Below are positions 1 through 13,390 of a stretch of DNA of 64,000 bases, one piece after another. Position 1 is the first letter of the stretch. The number at the start of each line of letters is the position of its first letter. The stretch covers positions 166,800,667 through 166,864,666 of the forward strand of contig CM075673.1 of the NCBI GenBank assembly GCA_037962975.1. Direction: 5' to 3'. The position numbers were made by a program, and so were the translations under genes. The notes under the pieces were generated by a model. The model did not search any database. It had not been told where the DNA came from and saw only the letters and a program-made list of their open reading frames with translations. This stretch comes from Clitoria ternatea (Eukaryota > Streptophyta > Magnoliopsida > Fabales > Fabaceae).

Positions 1-267
1 ACTTTAAAAACGTTAAGGACATTTTTGAGTAAAAAAAAGAGATAAGGGACCAACTCGAGTTTAACCCAAAACATAAGGGACCAAAAGTGTAATTTCGCCC
101 TAATCATATCTAGTATTTAGTAGAAATTATTTGTATTTTCTTGTACTAGTTATTGTATATTCCTTACCCGACTTCAACTGCTGAACAGTGAGCATGATTG
201 ATAGTCTTGTAGAGTTTAAATTGTCCATATCTTTGGCATTTACACATTTATCTCCAATGTCTGACAG

Positions 268-2186
268 TACAATGATTCAGAATATGATTAAAGAAGGAAA
301 AATTGTTCCCTCAGAGGTAACAATTAAGCTTTTGCAACGAGCAATGCAGGAAAGTGGCAATGACAAATTTCTTATTGATGGTTTTCCTCGCAATGAGGAA
401 AACCGTGCAGCATTTGAGAAAGTGGTAATTGCTACCTTCATTAAATAGAACTTTTCACTTCTAATTATTTTCAGTATAGAATATAGATAATCGTACTGAC
501 TTTGATTACAAAAATTCATTATGGCTTTGCAGACAGGAATCGAGCCAGCATATGTCCTATATTTTGATTGCCCTGAGGAAGAAATGGAAAGACGGCTTCT
601 TAGTAGGAACCAGGTTGAGGTTTATTTTTTTAATTATGTATTTCCTTGTGCTTATCAGTACTTGAGACTTTTTTTGTCAATTATAAAGGGTAGAGAAGAT
701 GACAATATTGAAACAATAAGGAAGCGGTTTAAGGTTTTCTTGGAGTCTAGTCTCCCTGTGATTAATTATTATGATGCAAAGGGAAAAGTTCGTAAGGTAA
801 TTTATAGTTTTGCTTTTACCATTTTTTTTGTCTAGTTTCTTGGTTGTCTTTGGCACTAAGGACATTATACATTTTCCTTCCTTAGATTGATGCTGCAAGG
901 CCTATTGAAGAGGTTTTTGAGTCAGTCAAAGCAATTTTTGGTCCAAAGAACGAGAAGGTAAATCAATATGTTCGCATTATGTCAAAACTTTACATGTACA
1001 AGTTCCATTTTGCATCGAAGACAAAAATTGGAAATCATTGTCTTCGTCCTTAATTAGTAAGGTTTTGTCTTGATATTTCAGTGTGCTGTATACTATTATT
1101 TAACTAGTGAGTAACTCTTAATTAGGGAGTAACTCGTGCCCTGTTTGGGTATTTTAGGAACTTTATTATGTATATTCATCAAGATTTTATTTTTGTATGC
1201 ACATGGTGTAAAAATAAAAATATTTAAAATGAAGTTTTAATCTTTTCTTCATCAGATTTTTCTCGTTTTGCCCTACCATTTGGGTAAGATTCACGTTTAC
1301 TTTTTCAAAACAAGAAAGATGCAGATAAGATGAATGAACGATTAGACAGGAATGTGAATACAGTTAGCAAATAATATTTAACAATGCGAGCCCTTCAAAT
1401 GGAAATAGGAGCATAATTCTCAAGTACTCAAATTTAAACTGGGTTGGATCCATACTTGGATTATTGTGGTGACTGCATGACTTAAGAATACTAAGGCCCT
1501 GCCTGTATGAAAACTTTGATGAAGTCTTATGAATAGTAAACTAATTACTGGCTGTCAAAGCTTACTATTTGGAGACAAGACAAAAAAACATAATTGTGAA
1601 TCGTTCTTGAATTGTATAACCCTTAAGTGGGATCGTGCTATATATTTTTCTGATCAAACTACCATCCTTTGTATCAACTGCTATGACAATTCTATAAAGC
1701 CTAGGCTGTGTGTTTGTTATATTGAGAATAACATGTGACCGATTAGATGCTTGAGGATATTGACCATCTTCCTATGAGTTTCATAGTTTAATAAGTGTAC
1801 ACAATGAAAATGATTTTCAGAACTTCCTTAAATTGCAACGCCCAAGTTTAGACAGAAGATCAAACAACAATTTTCTCCTTTCTACCGTTACTATTTGTAT
1901 CAATTTATAGATGGCCTCACCACTTGTGAGAGGAATAAGAAATTCCTGAGAAGTATAAAGGCAAGACAAGTGAAATTATATGATTAGATTAGATTTTCAC
2001 AAGATAAATGATTAGATGATTAGGTTAAAACCTAAACCTCATCATCTTGAAATTATAAATGATTAGATTAGATTTTCAATAGATAAGTGATTAAGGTTAT
2101 CTTACATCAATTCTATTATCATGCTATTTGAACTGCAAACTTTTCTGGGAATTGACATTCATTTGTGGTATTTGCAGGCCAATTGA
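268..2186 (+). CDS. UMK3: UMP-CMP kinase, 3' part of gene (5' exons outside window)
   Basis: Transfers phosphate from ATP to UMP or CMP in pyrimidine nucleotide synthesis; cytosolic in the best-known plant homologues. Coding exons inferred from splice sites and unbroken frame: 268-424, 533-613, 689-796, 886-957 and probably 2178-2186. They encode the MIQNMIKEGKIVPSE segment, the hallmark DGFPRN motif of NMP kinases, the FDCPEEEMERRL helix, the lid GREDDN and the C-terminal helix KAIFGPKNEK. The P-loop exon must lie left of position 1, so bases 1-267 are read as intron. The last exon would add only Ala-Asn before TGA at 2184-2186 after a 1.2-kb intron; read-through of the donor at 958 would instead add a short unrelated tail. 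The family call is secure; the symbol follows Arabidopsis UMK3 (PYR6) by remembered similarity. No frame break is seen in the visible exons. Confidence 0.88.
1971..2095. repeat. Imperfect 77-bp direct repeat in the UMP-CMP kinase intron
   Basis: The segment starting TGAAATTATA followed by repeated GATTAGATT occurs at 1971 and again at 2048, with small differences. It is a local AT-rich duplication in the last intron, about 80 bases before the putative final acceptor. No function is evident. Confidence 0.55.
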
Positions 2187-5100
2187 TTATGTTCACCCTC
2201 GATTCTATGGTGGGAATCTAGAGGTAAAAGTTGCATTATGAATGATAAAAGATGCCATCCATGTATTTCTTTTGTTGTCTGATGCGTTTTACTGTAAGTC
2301 TTGAAATGTCATGCTTCTTCTAAGTTCTAACTAGTGGAACCAATAAATTGCACTGAGTGGGGCTATTGAAAGATTATAAGTTCTTTCTTAGAGAGAGAGG
2401 GAGGGTATGTCTTATATTCCCAAATGTTTAGAGGTTTCTCTTTTTTAAATTTTATTCAAGTTAGGTATCCTTCTGAGTGGTGAGGCATCGATTCTCTTTG
2501 GCTGTTCTTTTCAGATGTGTCTGGGCACTCTGTCTGGACAAGATTGCTTACTTTATCCAACACTTACATATTCTAAGGGTTACAATAGTTAGTGCATAAA
2601 AGTCAAGAATATTCTGTTAAAATTGACACCATTAAGTCACAGGACTAGTAGCTATTCTTCTGTCTTGAATCATCCAAATTGTGTTGAGACTTTGGTTGTT
2701 ATTACGTCTCACAGAGAAAAGATTCAGAGAGATGTTCACACAAAATTCCATTTGAGTATTGAAATGAATTAATTGATCTAATAGAAATATATGCAAGGCA
2801 AGAGTTTCTATATGCAGCGGAAAAGGAATGAGCACAAGAATGAGGCACCAGAAAAGAAACTAACTCGGTTAACTAGCTAAAATTAGTTATGACAGAATCA
2901 CAAATAATTATCTCTTAATCAATTTCCTTATCAATCAGGTTGTCATATGGAAGAGTCTTCTTCACGTGGTAGTTGTAATTGGTGGATGGATTATGTTTGT
3001 GCTTAATTGTTTTATAAGCTTGCTATTAGATCTATAGAATTACATTGATATTGTTTAGATTATTGTTTTCATTGACCCCTTTCCTTTTACTTATAACATT
3101 TAATTTACTTTTTAGCCAAAAACCTTTGTTCTCACGTGTGCAAAACAGTGACCATTGAAACTGATTAAAAATGTCGTCCTCTGTAGGGCGATGTGATGTT
3201 TTACATTTACAAGTGACTAGAATAACTATTTTAGATGAATAAGGGGTGGAAGTTTTATTAATTTTGCGTAATGGATATCTAATCACGATTTTGTCGACAG
3301 AAGCATATGCAAGTTCTATACGTGAAACCTAGTAATTAATTTGTATCGTTTACTTGTATGAATTTCATTAATTGTCTGCGTGGATACTGATTTACTGTTT
3401 GTCTCGATATTGTTTTTCAGGTCATATTATTATTGGCTGCTTGTTCTGTTCCCGCACATTTTGTTACTAAATTAGAAAATTTGTAGCTTATACCTGAGGT
3501 TTTAACCTCTGTATTCTCTTATTCTTCCTTGTTGAATCATTCATTGATTGCAATAAAGAATTATGTGGGATTATTGCTAATCTTCTACCTATATGTTTAT
3601 CTTATCCCATTTAGATTTTATTAGATGAATCTGCGGGTCATACATATCAGCGGTTTTAAAATCTCTGATTTATAAAATAAGAAATATGCACTATTCATGG
3701 AATTAAAATTACGATTCAGACAGAAGACTGTAATAGCGTAAGTGAATTCTTTCATTAACTTTAAAGGGAAAAAGTTTTCTAAAACGATTACTTTCACTTT
3801 TAGAGTAGACTTCTGAATGAAAAATAAAGGTCTTCTGTGTTGGTAATTAATAATGATCACCAACATGTAAAGTGAGCCTGGTTTGTCAGTACGACTATGT
3901 TCTGCGAAACAACTTATTGTTTATAATTGATTAAAATATATATTTTCAAAAAAAATTATCTTTTAATATAAAATTTTAATACCATTAATTATTTTTTTAA
4001 GCTAAATATTTTTATTGATGTATAATTTTTACTAGAATTAATATAATAAGTAACATATATCAATTAGATTATTTATCTCTTTAATAATAATTGAGTAATA
4101 AGTGAAGAGAGAATTTAATGATGAGTGATAAATTATTATAAATTTTAAACAAATTTAAAAATATTAGATAAAAAGTTCTTATATTTAAGGACATGTATTT
4201 TTTAAAAAAATTTGATTTTATTGTTTTTTATCTTAGGTTGGATTTTATATTTTAAAATGATTTCAAAATAATCATTTTCACAAAGTTTGTGTTTTTAAAT
4301 TAGTTATTAAAAAATCAATTTAAATTATATTTTTTAAATTAATTCTGTTGATACCCTCTTAGTCGTAAAATTATTTTTGTTTTAATCTTTTTTCACATAG
4401 ATTAAAAAATTATTAAATGTGTGGTTATTTGAGTTAATATGGATTAATATATCTTTATTTTATTTGATTATTTGATTAATAATAAATAATATCTTAACTT
4501 TTTAAGTTTTATTCATTGATTAAATGAAATGTAATAAGAAAAAGATACATTAATTGTAAGAAGATACAATGATAATAGTTTTGGGATGGAAGAAGTAATT
4601 AAAGATGAAATGGGTCAGCTAAGGCCGGAGTTTGAAAGACCTGAGTCATTATTGTCTATCATAAATGATAAAATGTAATTAGAATTCTCATAAGATATGT
4701 AACTCATCCTACTACAAAATTTATAAAAACTAAACAAACAATACATTAACTCTTTCTAAACTCTTTTGGATCTCAAATGGGGCCTTTCTTTCCTAAAATA
4801 GTTTAGAGTTGTATGGGTTGGTTATCAATCGTATGCGACACATGTGTGTCATCCATGTTGTCCAAAACGACATATCATTTAGAAGCTATATGACATAACC
4901 ACATGTTAATTTCAAATTATGTCATCCTATGATGATACAACACGCATATCATAGGGTCAGTATGACATGCAAAAAGAACCTTAGACATATAATTTTCTTT
5001 AAAAAAACAACTCTATTTTTGTGATTAATTTTTAAAAAATGCATTATTGATTAAAAAAAATTATATTATTGGAATCTCAATCCTGTCTGGTGTATGACTT

Positions 5101-5870
5101 TGAGGTGCTAAAGATACTTGAAGATGGGATTTAAGCACCCCTTATGCTTATTATAATGAATTTTGCTTATAAAAAAGTAATCTCATTTTCAATTTTGATT
5201 TAATTGCATAATATTGTAAGACATCAACAACACCCGTTCTGGATCATGAGAGAAAAGTCAAATCTAATTTCAACTTTAAAAAAACATTTAATAAAGAGTA
5301 CCTCTACACACGATTTCAATCATAATCCAAAACAAAGATTCTTGCTTGTATAACAACGGAGTATCCAAATTAAGTAATTAACGTCCAAAAACTTCTAGAG
5401 ATGATCTTGATCAGATTACATAGGATATATATAGGTTATTTCCAAGTTTCGACCCTAGGGCTTGTTGACCACAACATAACTTTACCATTTACCTAAAGTG
5501 CAATTCTGCTCGATCAAATCGTCAATAAGTAACCATAAATATTTAAATTACAATAAAAAAATGTTATTTTAATTTTAAATAGAACAGTTTAGTAATGTGA
5601 ATGTGATAGTATTTTATTGTATGTACACCCCATTGAACAAGAAAAGTCAACCAGGTCCTAGTTCGCTATCCTACGAGGCTACGACCAACAATAAAGGACT
5701 ACAATTATTATTTTATTTTTGTTGTTAAAAGTCAATGAATACAAAATGGCTGAAGAATAAAATAATAAACTCTAAAACAAAACATGTCTGGGTCAAAAGC
5801 CAATCCCCAATCAATCGCTAACAGCTACATATAATACGAGGCAATGAAGAGTGTGAAATAGTTACCGAGC
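2187..5870. other. Intergenic region between two convergent genes; no gene seen
   Basis: The 3' ends of the UMP-CMP kinase and DRP1E genes face each other across this 3.7 kb. It should hold the kinase 3' UTR (from 2187 rightward) and the DRP1E 3' UTR (from 5870 leftward). The rest is AT-rich, especially 3.9-4.7 kb, with only short random open frames in both strands and no recognisable protein, RNA gene or complete transposon. Confidence 0.6.
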
Positions 5871-8800
5871 TCATCGTGCCCAAGAAACAGAATCGATTTC
5901 ATCCCTTGCTGCTTTATATAGTTCAAGCCTTTTAGCAAGTTGTTGCCTCCTCTCCATCAAGGCAGGGTCTTCATCTAACAACTGTGATAGCTGTTTAGCC
6001 TGCATCAACATTAATACCAGTCAAAGTCCCACATCATGTAGAAAAAATTAAGGCCTATTTAGTTTATAGACATTGAACCTATGTTAGGTAGATAAATGAA
6101 TAGTTATGAAGATAACTGAATAATTACAATTTGTTACAGAATAAAGATCAATGTTATTGTATACAAGTGAATTTTTTTTTACTTTCTTTTAACCGTGGTC
6201 TGTGTTGAAATGACATCCAACCAAGCATGCTCTAATCTGATTATATTTTACAAGATTGATTTCGAGAGTATTCCACTGTTCTAGAATGTTGTGTAGAAAG
6301 TGTTAATCTAAATAGTCTCCCATTGAAAAGTTAGTAGAAGAAAGAGGTAGAAAAAACACTATAATATATTGAGAGTTTTTTTGAGTGTTTTTACCACAAT
6401 ACACGTAGTTTTTAGGATCTACTTGAAACTTAGGATAGCTGTGTGTCATGAAAGGGTTTTGCAAAACTTCTTATGGAAGGGTTTGGAATGTTGTTAGAAA
6501 AGTTGTAGTTGTTATTTGGTGAGAGTTTGCAATTTATCCTTGTAAAATATTGTAAGTGAAATAGTGTTGTTGTGTGTTATTATTAGTAGACAAGAGGTGT
6601 CGAGGTGTGACCCAACATAGAATACTATAATATAATTGTTACCAAACATAGTAAAGATAAATCCGAAACTGCAATTGAAAAGATATGAGGACGTATAGAG
6701 TTTTCGCTGAAAGCCAGAGCGGATAGATAGAGTACCTCTTTCTTCCCTATTTGTGTGTAGAAATGGTTTAGCAATGACATTTTTGCTTCTCTGACCTGAC
6801 AATAAACCACAGCCTTTGGAATCGTGTTCCTGAGTGTGTCCGACACCAAACCTATATAGGATGACACATTTGATCCAATTCTCCTGTAATGCCCTTCTCC
6901 ATATCGGTCCACATTTTGGGCAGCTGGGTTAGCTGCATTTCCAGCTTTCTCCATTTCTTGAGGAAGTTTCCTGAAGAACTCCACAGTAAGATACGAAGCT
7001 TCCATATCCACAAGTCGAATAGCTGTCTTCTTACTCTCCTCACGAAACCTCTCTAAAGCCTCATTTGTAGCAGCAGATATTTCAGCTTGAAGACTTGGGA
7101 AACGTTTCAATTCCTATTCAGTCACAAATTCATACCTTTATTGGCTGTTGTAGTAACTTCATGAACAGGTTACCATAAAATGAGAACACCAAATTTTACC
7201 TGAGTTTCAGCTATTGATTTCCTCACAAGTTCTTTCAAGACAAAGTGAACCTACATCCAAATCATAGAATTCTAGCTTAACCCTTTTATTTTTGTTAACT
7301 ACAAAATAATAACAAGAAAAAATAAATACAACCTGGACTACTCACCGCATCAACTGAAGCTTCAGCCGGGCCTCTAAAGTAACCGAGAGCCCCCTCAATA
7401 AGGCGCCGGTAACCTTGTTCTGGGGCAATTAAGTGAGGCTGGTAACCATCTGCTTCAGATACTACTTTCCTTACATTTTGAAGAGCTAGATGCCGGTCAA
7501 ATGGAAGCTTCCGTAAAGCAGCAGGAAGCTGATTGTCAAAGACATTATATATCCTATCTCCTCCTGGCCGCCTATGACAAAAAGCAAGAGGATGATTAAG
7601 TAACCAAAGAGACCTGTCAAATTGCTGATCAGATAACAAGCTGACTTCTTAACTACTATTCCAACTGGCTTTCTAGAAAGAACCAGCCTTGAAAACAAAA
7701 CCAAGATTCTAAAATTGGATTTAGCTAGTTCAAAACAAAAGAGCATGTTTTAGACATCAAATCTAATTCATGATTAACAGTCAAATACCTAATTCCAAGT
7801 GCATTTAGTAGCAAAATTTGTAAGATAAATAATTTTTTACTATAAAGACTCTCTAAGATAATAATAAAAATATTACTTTCATCCTACAATAAGCTATAAC
7901 TCAAACTCCATCAATCCCTTAATGATGGACTGAAAATAGTCAAATTATAATAACGAGATGCTGTCCACCCAAAAAATTCAAATAAGCTAGCAAATTAAGA
8001 GTAAAAGTTGAACATTATAGCATTTACCCTCCGTCTAAATGCTCCTTGAATACCCGATCAAATGCACGGCAAAGTTCTAGGATGGTGTATAGTTGAGCCT
8101 GAAAGAGAAAACAATAGTTGAAATATTCTTCTGCGGGATATTATAGAAAGGCATTGCTCTTTCAGGAACACATCAACCACTCACCCCAGCATCTACAGCA
8201 ATTGGTCTCCCAATATGGTCCATCTCTGATTCAAGTTCTTCAATGGTTTTGTTTATCAAAGACGTTATACTAGGTATCCGTGCCCTGATTACTGACTCCA
8301 AGTGCTACAGAATAATTTAACATGATTAAAATAATACATTATTTCATCAAGAAAGGCAAAGAGGTGAAGAACAACTTCCTGTAAACAAACCTGTGAGAGA
8401 AGTCTGGCAAGGTATTCGGAACCCATTTTATTTGCTAAATGTCCATAGTCAGGACTGGTTGCAAAATACTCACGCTCCTTGCGTCTAGCGACAATCATAT
8501 CAACATTTTTATTGATATCTGCTTGGGATCGATTTACTATACCAACCCAAGGATGTTGCAAGCGATAAGATCTTCCTTCAAGGACCTTCAAAGAATAATA
8601 AAGGGTGAGAAGAAAAACAAAGAATAATAAAGGGTGAGAAGAAAAACTTATTATATAGTTACATAGTCACTTCACAAACTTTAAGAACTATTAAAGGTAT
8701 ATAACGGTGACACAGGGAACTTGAGAGAGGGGGAGAGAAAGATTACATCCAATGCATTCGTTCCTTTATCCATCAAATCCAGCTTTGTCAACACTCCAAA

Positions 8801-11800
8801 TGTCCGCTCACCTGGATAGTTTACAGAAAAGGATTTCAGTGACAAACAATGACTCAAGCAAATTGCAATGGCAATAACGGATCATTCCGCAGAACATTTA
8901 TATACCTGAGGGATCAACCTCCCGTGAAATTTTAATAGCATCAGAAGTTGCTATGTCTTGATTGGCTGGAGATATTGCCAGTATAATACAATTAGGCTGT
9001 CAATAGCATCAAGTATTGGTTAAAGTAAATATGTATCTTGAAGCCATCATAACTTGCTGATTAATTATTATTAATAAATATTTTAACTAGACAATAAAAT
9101 GGTACGCATCATCAATAGAAACAGAGAAAGGAATTTGGTTTGGAAATAGGCAGATTGTACCGGTAATGTCACGGTGAGATAAATGTAAAAGAAGAGTGTA
9201 TTCAATGAAATTCTGATGCATCTTCCAGTCAAATTATTCATATTTCAGTCGAAAAAGTGAGAACATAAGACAACAGAAAAACTTCTTTTACCTTCTCAAC
9301 ATAAGATCGAACCATATTTTCAATGTCTTCAGCAATAGTCTCAGGCTGTCCCTCTGAAAATGACAGCTGTTAGTCAGTGTAACCTTAAAACGAGTATCAT
9401 ACTATCTAGAATAAAATTATTCACATTCAGCAATTGAACAGAAATCATACCTACAGCAACTTTAGTCAATCCAGGTAAATCAATCAAAGTTAGGTTGACA
9501 ACTGCTCAAACAAAGAAAGAGACTGAATTAGGAAATACAAATAACAATTGAATTTCTAGTGAAATTAATTTAGATACTTAATAAATCGAAGGAATACAGA
9601 GTGAAATTAATTTAGATACTTAATAAATCGAAGGAATACAGAGTGAAATTAATTTAGATACTTAATAAATGTAAAAATTATACACTAATTAGATAAACTC
9701 ACAAAATTTGAAAGAAATCTATTTTAAGTTTTAACCTAGAAACACATCAAATCTATAGAAAAATTCATGAATGAAGTCAACAGTAAATTGTAAACAAGGT
9801 CAAGAACTACAAATATAGCAGGCAACAACATAGCTCTTACTAAAGGAGGTTCAGATCCTGCTCTATTGAACCGGGAGCAAATATTACGAAATCCATGAGG
9901 GCCACACTGCCAGAAAGGTCCAGGTCAATGAGCCAAAAGCAAACAACCCAAGTGAACTGACATCTCATTCCAACCCAAAGCATAAACCTTGCTTTAGGAT
10001 GGAGAATGTTAGAATTCCAAGGAATTTTTTGAATGACAAGGAAGAGTTTTAATAATACTACAAAATTCTAACAATTATTTTTATATAAATAGGAGAACTT
10101 TTGAATGATGAAAATTTTAAAATTCCTCTTTTTTTTCACTCTTCTTACATTACTATTTACAATTACTTTAATACACAAGTCTTTTATAATCATCACCCAT
10201 TATTAGTTTAACAATTTTAGAATTATAAAATTCCCCATCCATACACAAGGTAAGACTACAAGTTTATGGATCCTTGTCACTTATATGTTGCTCAACTCAA
10301 CATGTCATTTCTCCAGTGTGAGACTAAGGCTGAGAAATGGTTCTTGCATTAGGTTTTAAAAAATATATGTAGATTGGTGACACCCTTTTCCGCATTTTCC
10401 CCTTTGCTATTCCTTATTTCTTCCCTAATTATTCATTCTGAATAATGACTCGAGGTTTTAGAAGATTTCAAATTCTGCCCCCTCTCTCTTCCTTTTCCCT
10501 TGGGAGTATTTCATTTTGAACAATGGGATAGTTGTTATGTATGGTGTACAGCCAATCATTATTTGAGGAAGCTTGCTTTGCAGACAAGCAAACAGACTGT
10601 AGGAAATTGTTATATTGATTAGCGCACTAACTGGGCTATTGCACTCTGTTTCCTCTTCAAGATGGTAGGAGAATACTATTCCCTCTGTTTTGTAATCTTC
10701 TCTCCATTTCAATTATAATTTTCCTTTGATTCAAAAAATAAGTGTCAAGCACGTGCTTTCAGCAATCCATCTAGCAAAGAATTTCAGAAAGTAATAGACA
10801 ATAACAATTGTAGCGCACCATGTGGAGAATAAATGCTAAGATGAATTGGAACAGGAGATATTTGTTTTGTCCTTCCTGTTACTCTATCAGTTTCATCCTG
10901 GATTTCCTTGCGGACAAGGGCTGCAAAAAAAACCAACGGAATTTTAAATTAAAAAATAAAAGGAATGAAGATTATTGTTAAATCGTAGTACCATTTAAAG
11001 ACAAAAAGGAAAAAGCAATAGCGCTCAAATGAGAGCCAAAAACAAATAACGTCACTAACAAATGTAACAGTAAAACAAAATCTACCACACCACAGTTTCT
11101 AGGGAAATACACACACGCAAAACAACTGAAGCATAACGGAGGCAGATAAATCCGATATATAACCCAAACAAAATCAAAAGAATGTTCAACTCAACAGAAC
11201 ATGGAAACTAGAATCAAAGTTCTGTTGCAGCACTAGTTACCCGGAAACAGGGGAATCAAAAAAATGATCTATCTAGCCCTGACACCTTCCCATTTGGACG
11301 TGTCTTGTGTACCGACATTTATTCAACATGTGTCTAACACTTCACAACTCAAACACCTTAATGTTTATAGTTTGACACCTTTGAATAATTCATTTTCTTA
11401 TATTAACACTTTTAAATAAATGAAAACACATTCATATTATTAAAAATATATTTATTTTTAATTTTTATAAAAAGTTAAATTTAGAATATAATAAAAAATA
11501 TTAAAAATGTATATGTGTATGTGATGTCCGTATGTTTTTGACATGAGCGGTGTCAAGTGTCCGTATCCGTATTGGTATGTGTTTCATAGAAAGGGATCAT
11601 TATATTTCTAAAATTAGGAAAACAATATACGCATTTCAACTCAAGTCTCAATTAAGCTTATCAAACGTATCAATATTCAACGTGTAAACCATTTAATAGA
11701 TAATCCTACACCACTTCAAATTCAATTACGCTTTATCAATCCATAAAAAAAGAAAAAGAAAAAAGAAGATTATCCTTAATCATGCGTATTAGCCTAACCT

Positions 11801-12594
11801 AAGATAACAGTAATAGTTACATTTTACTGTCATATTAATTAATTCTCGAATAATAACTGATGAGAAAATGTACAAATAGCTAAACAATAAAATAATATAA
11901 GTAATTAATTAAAAAAATGGATAAAACTAAGGACATGATTATTATTATGCTTCGCATAATCTGTTACCATAATCAGTTAACTTCCTCCGTGGCATGTGAA
12001 GAAACTCAGCATACTCCTTGGCTTCACCTTCTATCTTATGAAGCTGCAACACCAATGGACGCCTTGTGACAATCCCTGAAATTCAAATTCAAACTCAACT
12101 AAAAAGCAATAATAACTCTTAAATTTGGGTATTAAACCTAAAAAATAGCTCAGAGAATGATTAATCTTATCTTATAAACTCACTTTCAACAATAACCAAA
12201 ACCATCACGAGAAGAAAGAAGAAGAGGTAAAATTAAGCAGACCTGATCCTCTAGGAAGAAAGTCACGCCCAACGATGCTCTCCAAAACTGAAGACTTACC
12301 CGAGCTCTGTTTTCATTTCAATAATTAAATCAATCAATTAAACGAAGATGAAATCATATTCTTGGAAGGTTCTAGAGACTTCTAGTTCCACGACAGAAAG
12401 AAAGTGCTCATGTCATGTTTTAGAGAATGCATGATGATGATGGAGGTGACCTGGCCACCGACGACGGCGACGGAAGGGAGAGATTCCCAGAGAGAAGAGA
12501 AGGTGTTGTTGTCGGCCGCGCCATAGTCGCCGAGAACGGTGCAAGCTTGCTGGATTCTGTTAACCAAACCGATCAAACTCTCCATGGTAGTCAT
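5871..12594 (-). CDS. DRP1E: Dynamin-related protein 1 (DRP1E-like), complete, 15 exons
   Basis: Plant-specific dynamin GTPase that works in membrane scission at the plasma membrane and forming cell plate. Coding exons in gene order: 12594-12451, 12306-12243, 12075-11968, 10920-10819, 9501-9451, 9353-9292, 8996-8906, 8811-8747, 8585-8391, 8304-8185, 8098-8028, 7571-7346, 7250-7200, 7113-6736, 5999-5871. All junctions are GT-AG and phases match, giving 618 residues; DRP1 proteins are typically 610-625. Motifs: P-loop GGQSSGKS at residues 46-53, split by intron 1; switch GIVTRRP; DLPG at 147-150; TKLD at 216-219; middle domain; GTPase effector domain in the last 120 residues, ending SVSWAR. There is no PH or proline-rich domain, as expected for DRP1. 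The ATG at 12594 matches the MTTMESL start of DRP1E; an in-frame GTG just upstream is not needed. The DRP1E choice over DRP1C rests on the N-terminus and is less certain than the group. Confidence 0.95.
8590..8647. repeat. 29-bp tandem duplication in DRP1E intron 8
   Basis: A 29-base unit (AAAGAATAATAAAGGGTGAG then AAGAAAAAC) is present twice back to back, the first copy abutting the acceptor side of exon 9. It is purine-rich on the plus strand, so pyrimidine-rich in the transcript, and lengthens the polypyrimidine tract before the acceptor at 8586-8587. Confidence 0.7.
9559..9668. repeat. 42-bp tandem repeat, about 2.6 copies, in DRP1E intron 4
   Basis: Copies start at 9559, 9601 and 9643 with GTGAAATTAATTTAGATACT; the first two are identical over 42 bases and the third breaks off after about 26. 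It lies shortly upstream (in gene sense) of exon 5 and looks like a recent slippage or unequal-exchange duplication. Confidence 0.8.
9985..10252. mobile_element. Possible MITE-like inverted-repeat element in DRP1E intron 4
   Basis: The left end (CCTTGCTTTAGGATGGAGAA) and the reverse complement of the right end (CCTTGTGTATGGATGGGGAA) are similar over about 30 bases, and the interior is AT-rich and non-coding. This is the form of a short terminal-inverted-repeat element. I could not define a target duplication, so both boundaries are approximate. Confidence 0.35.
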
Positions 12595-12830
12595 CACGAC
12601 GACGACGATGATGATGAAAGTGTTTACCTGCTACTATGAATTCGGAAACCCTAGAGAGAGAAGGAAGAAAGTTCTAGAGAGAGAGAGATTTTGTGTGTGT
12701 TTTTGGAGAAATGAGGAAGGGAAGGAGGGAAAAGAAAGAGCGTGGAAATGGTGTAGTCGCTGTTTCTTTTGAATGAAAATGAAGAAACATTTTATTATAT
12801 TGTTTGTTATTGTAACAGTTAGAGGGGATT
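12595..12830 (-). promoter_or_regulatory. DRP1E 5' UTR and probable core promoter
   Basis: On the minus strand, about 12640-12700 is strongly CT-rich (runs of TCTCTC), a common feature of plant 5' leaders and Y-patch promoters. A TATA-like stretch (ATATAATAAAA on the minus strand) lies near 12790-12800, roughly 200 bases before the ATG. These are pattern matches only; the transcription start is not known. Confidence 0.4.
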
Positions 12831-13390
12831 GTTTGAACGTTGAAAAATCAAAACTTCCGTGTTAATCAGTATTTTTAGACTCAGACTAATTATTTAACAG
12901 ACACCGTTATAAATAAATCATAATTAAATTAAAATATAATTATAGTTAAATTGATAATATTAAAATATTATCTAAACTAATTATTTAATTAGTTCATAAT
13001 TTAATTGATCGAATAAATCAATTCAAGTTTAATAACAATGGTAGTCTTACCTTTGTTTCTCCCTGTGTGGAACCGTATTTGTTTAAAGAAACCGAGGCGG
13101 CGCCAAGTTTCGACTGCTTTCCTTTTGTTTCATGTATGTACCCGCTTTTTGTTTGATGATTGTGATTATATTTTTTCTCCTCTAAATACTTGATCATGTA
13201 ACCTTTGTTGCAGTGTTAGGTAGCTGCAAATTAATTTATTTTATTTAAAATGCAAAATAAATATTTTTTTAAATAATTTTCAAACGGTACAAATAGCGTT
13301 TCATTATAAATAAAGATTAAGATATTAACTTACAACTCATGTAGCTTAGAAGGAAGAATCAGAATAGTCCTAAGTTTCATATATTGTCTT
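12831..13390. other. AT-rich upstream region of DRP1E; no feature recognised
   Basis: Non-coding AT-rich DNA with stop codons in all frames. It may include distal DRP1E promoter sequence, but no specific motif cluster or transposon end was recognised. Confidence 0.5.

Noticed and set aside
6512..6802. Minus-strand 96-residue frame at the 3' end of DRP1E
   Set aside because: It overlaps exon 14 in another frame and runs into the last intron.
12427..12772. Plus-strand open frames over the DRP1E first exon and leader
   Set aside because: Antisense to a well-supported exon and CT-rich leader; composition reflects GAC/GAT and GA repeats.
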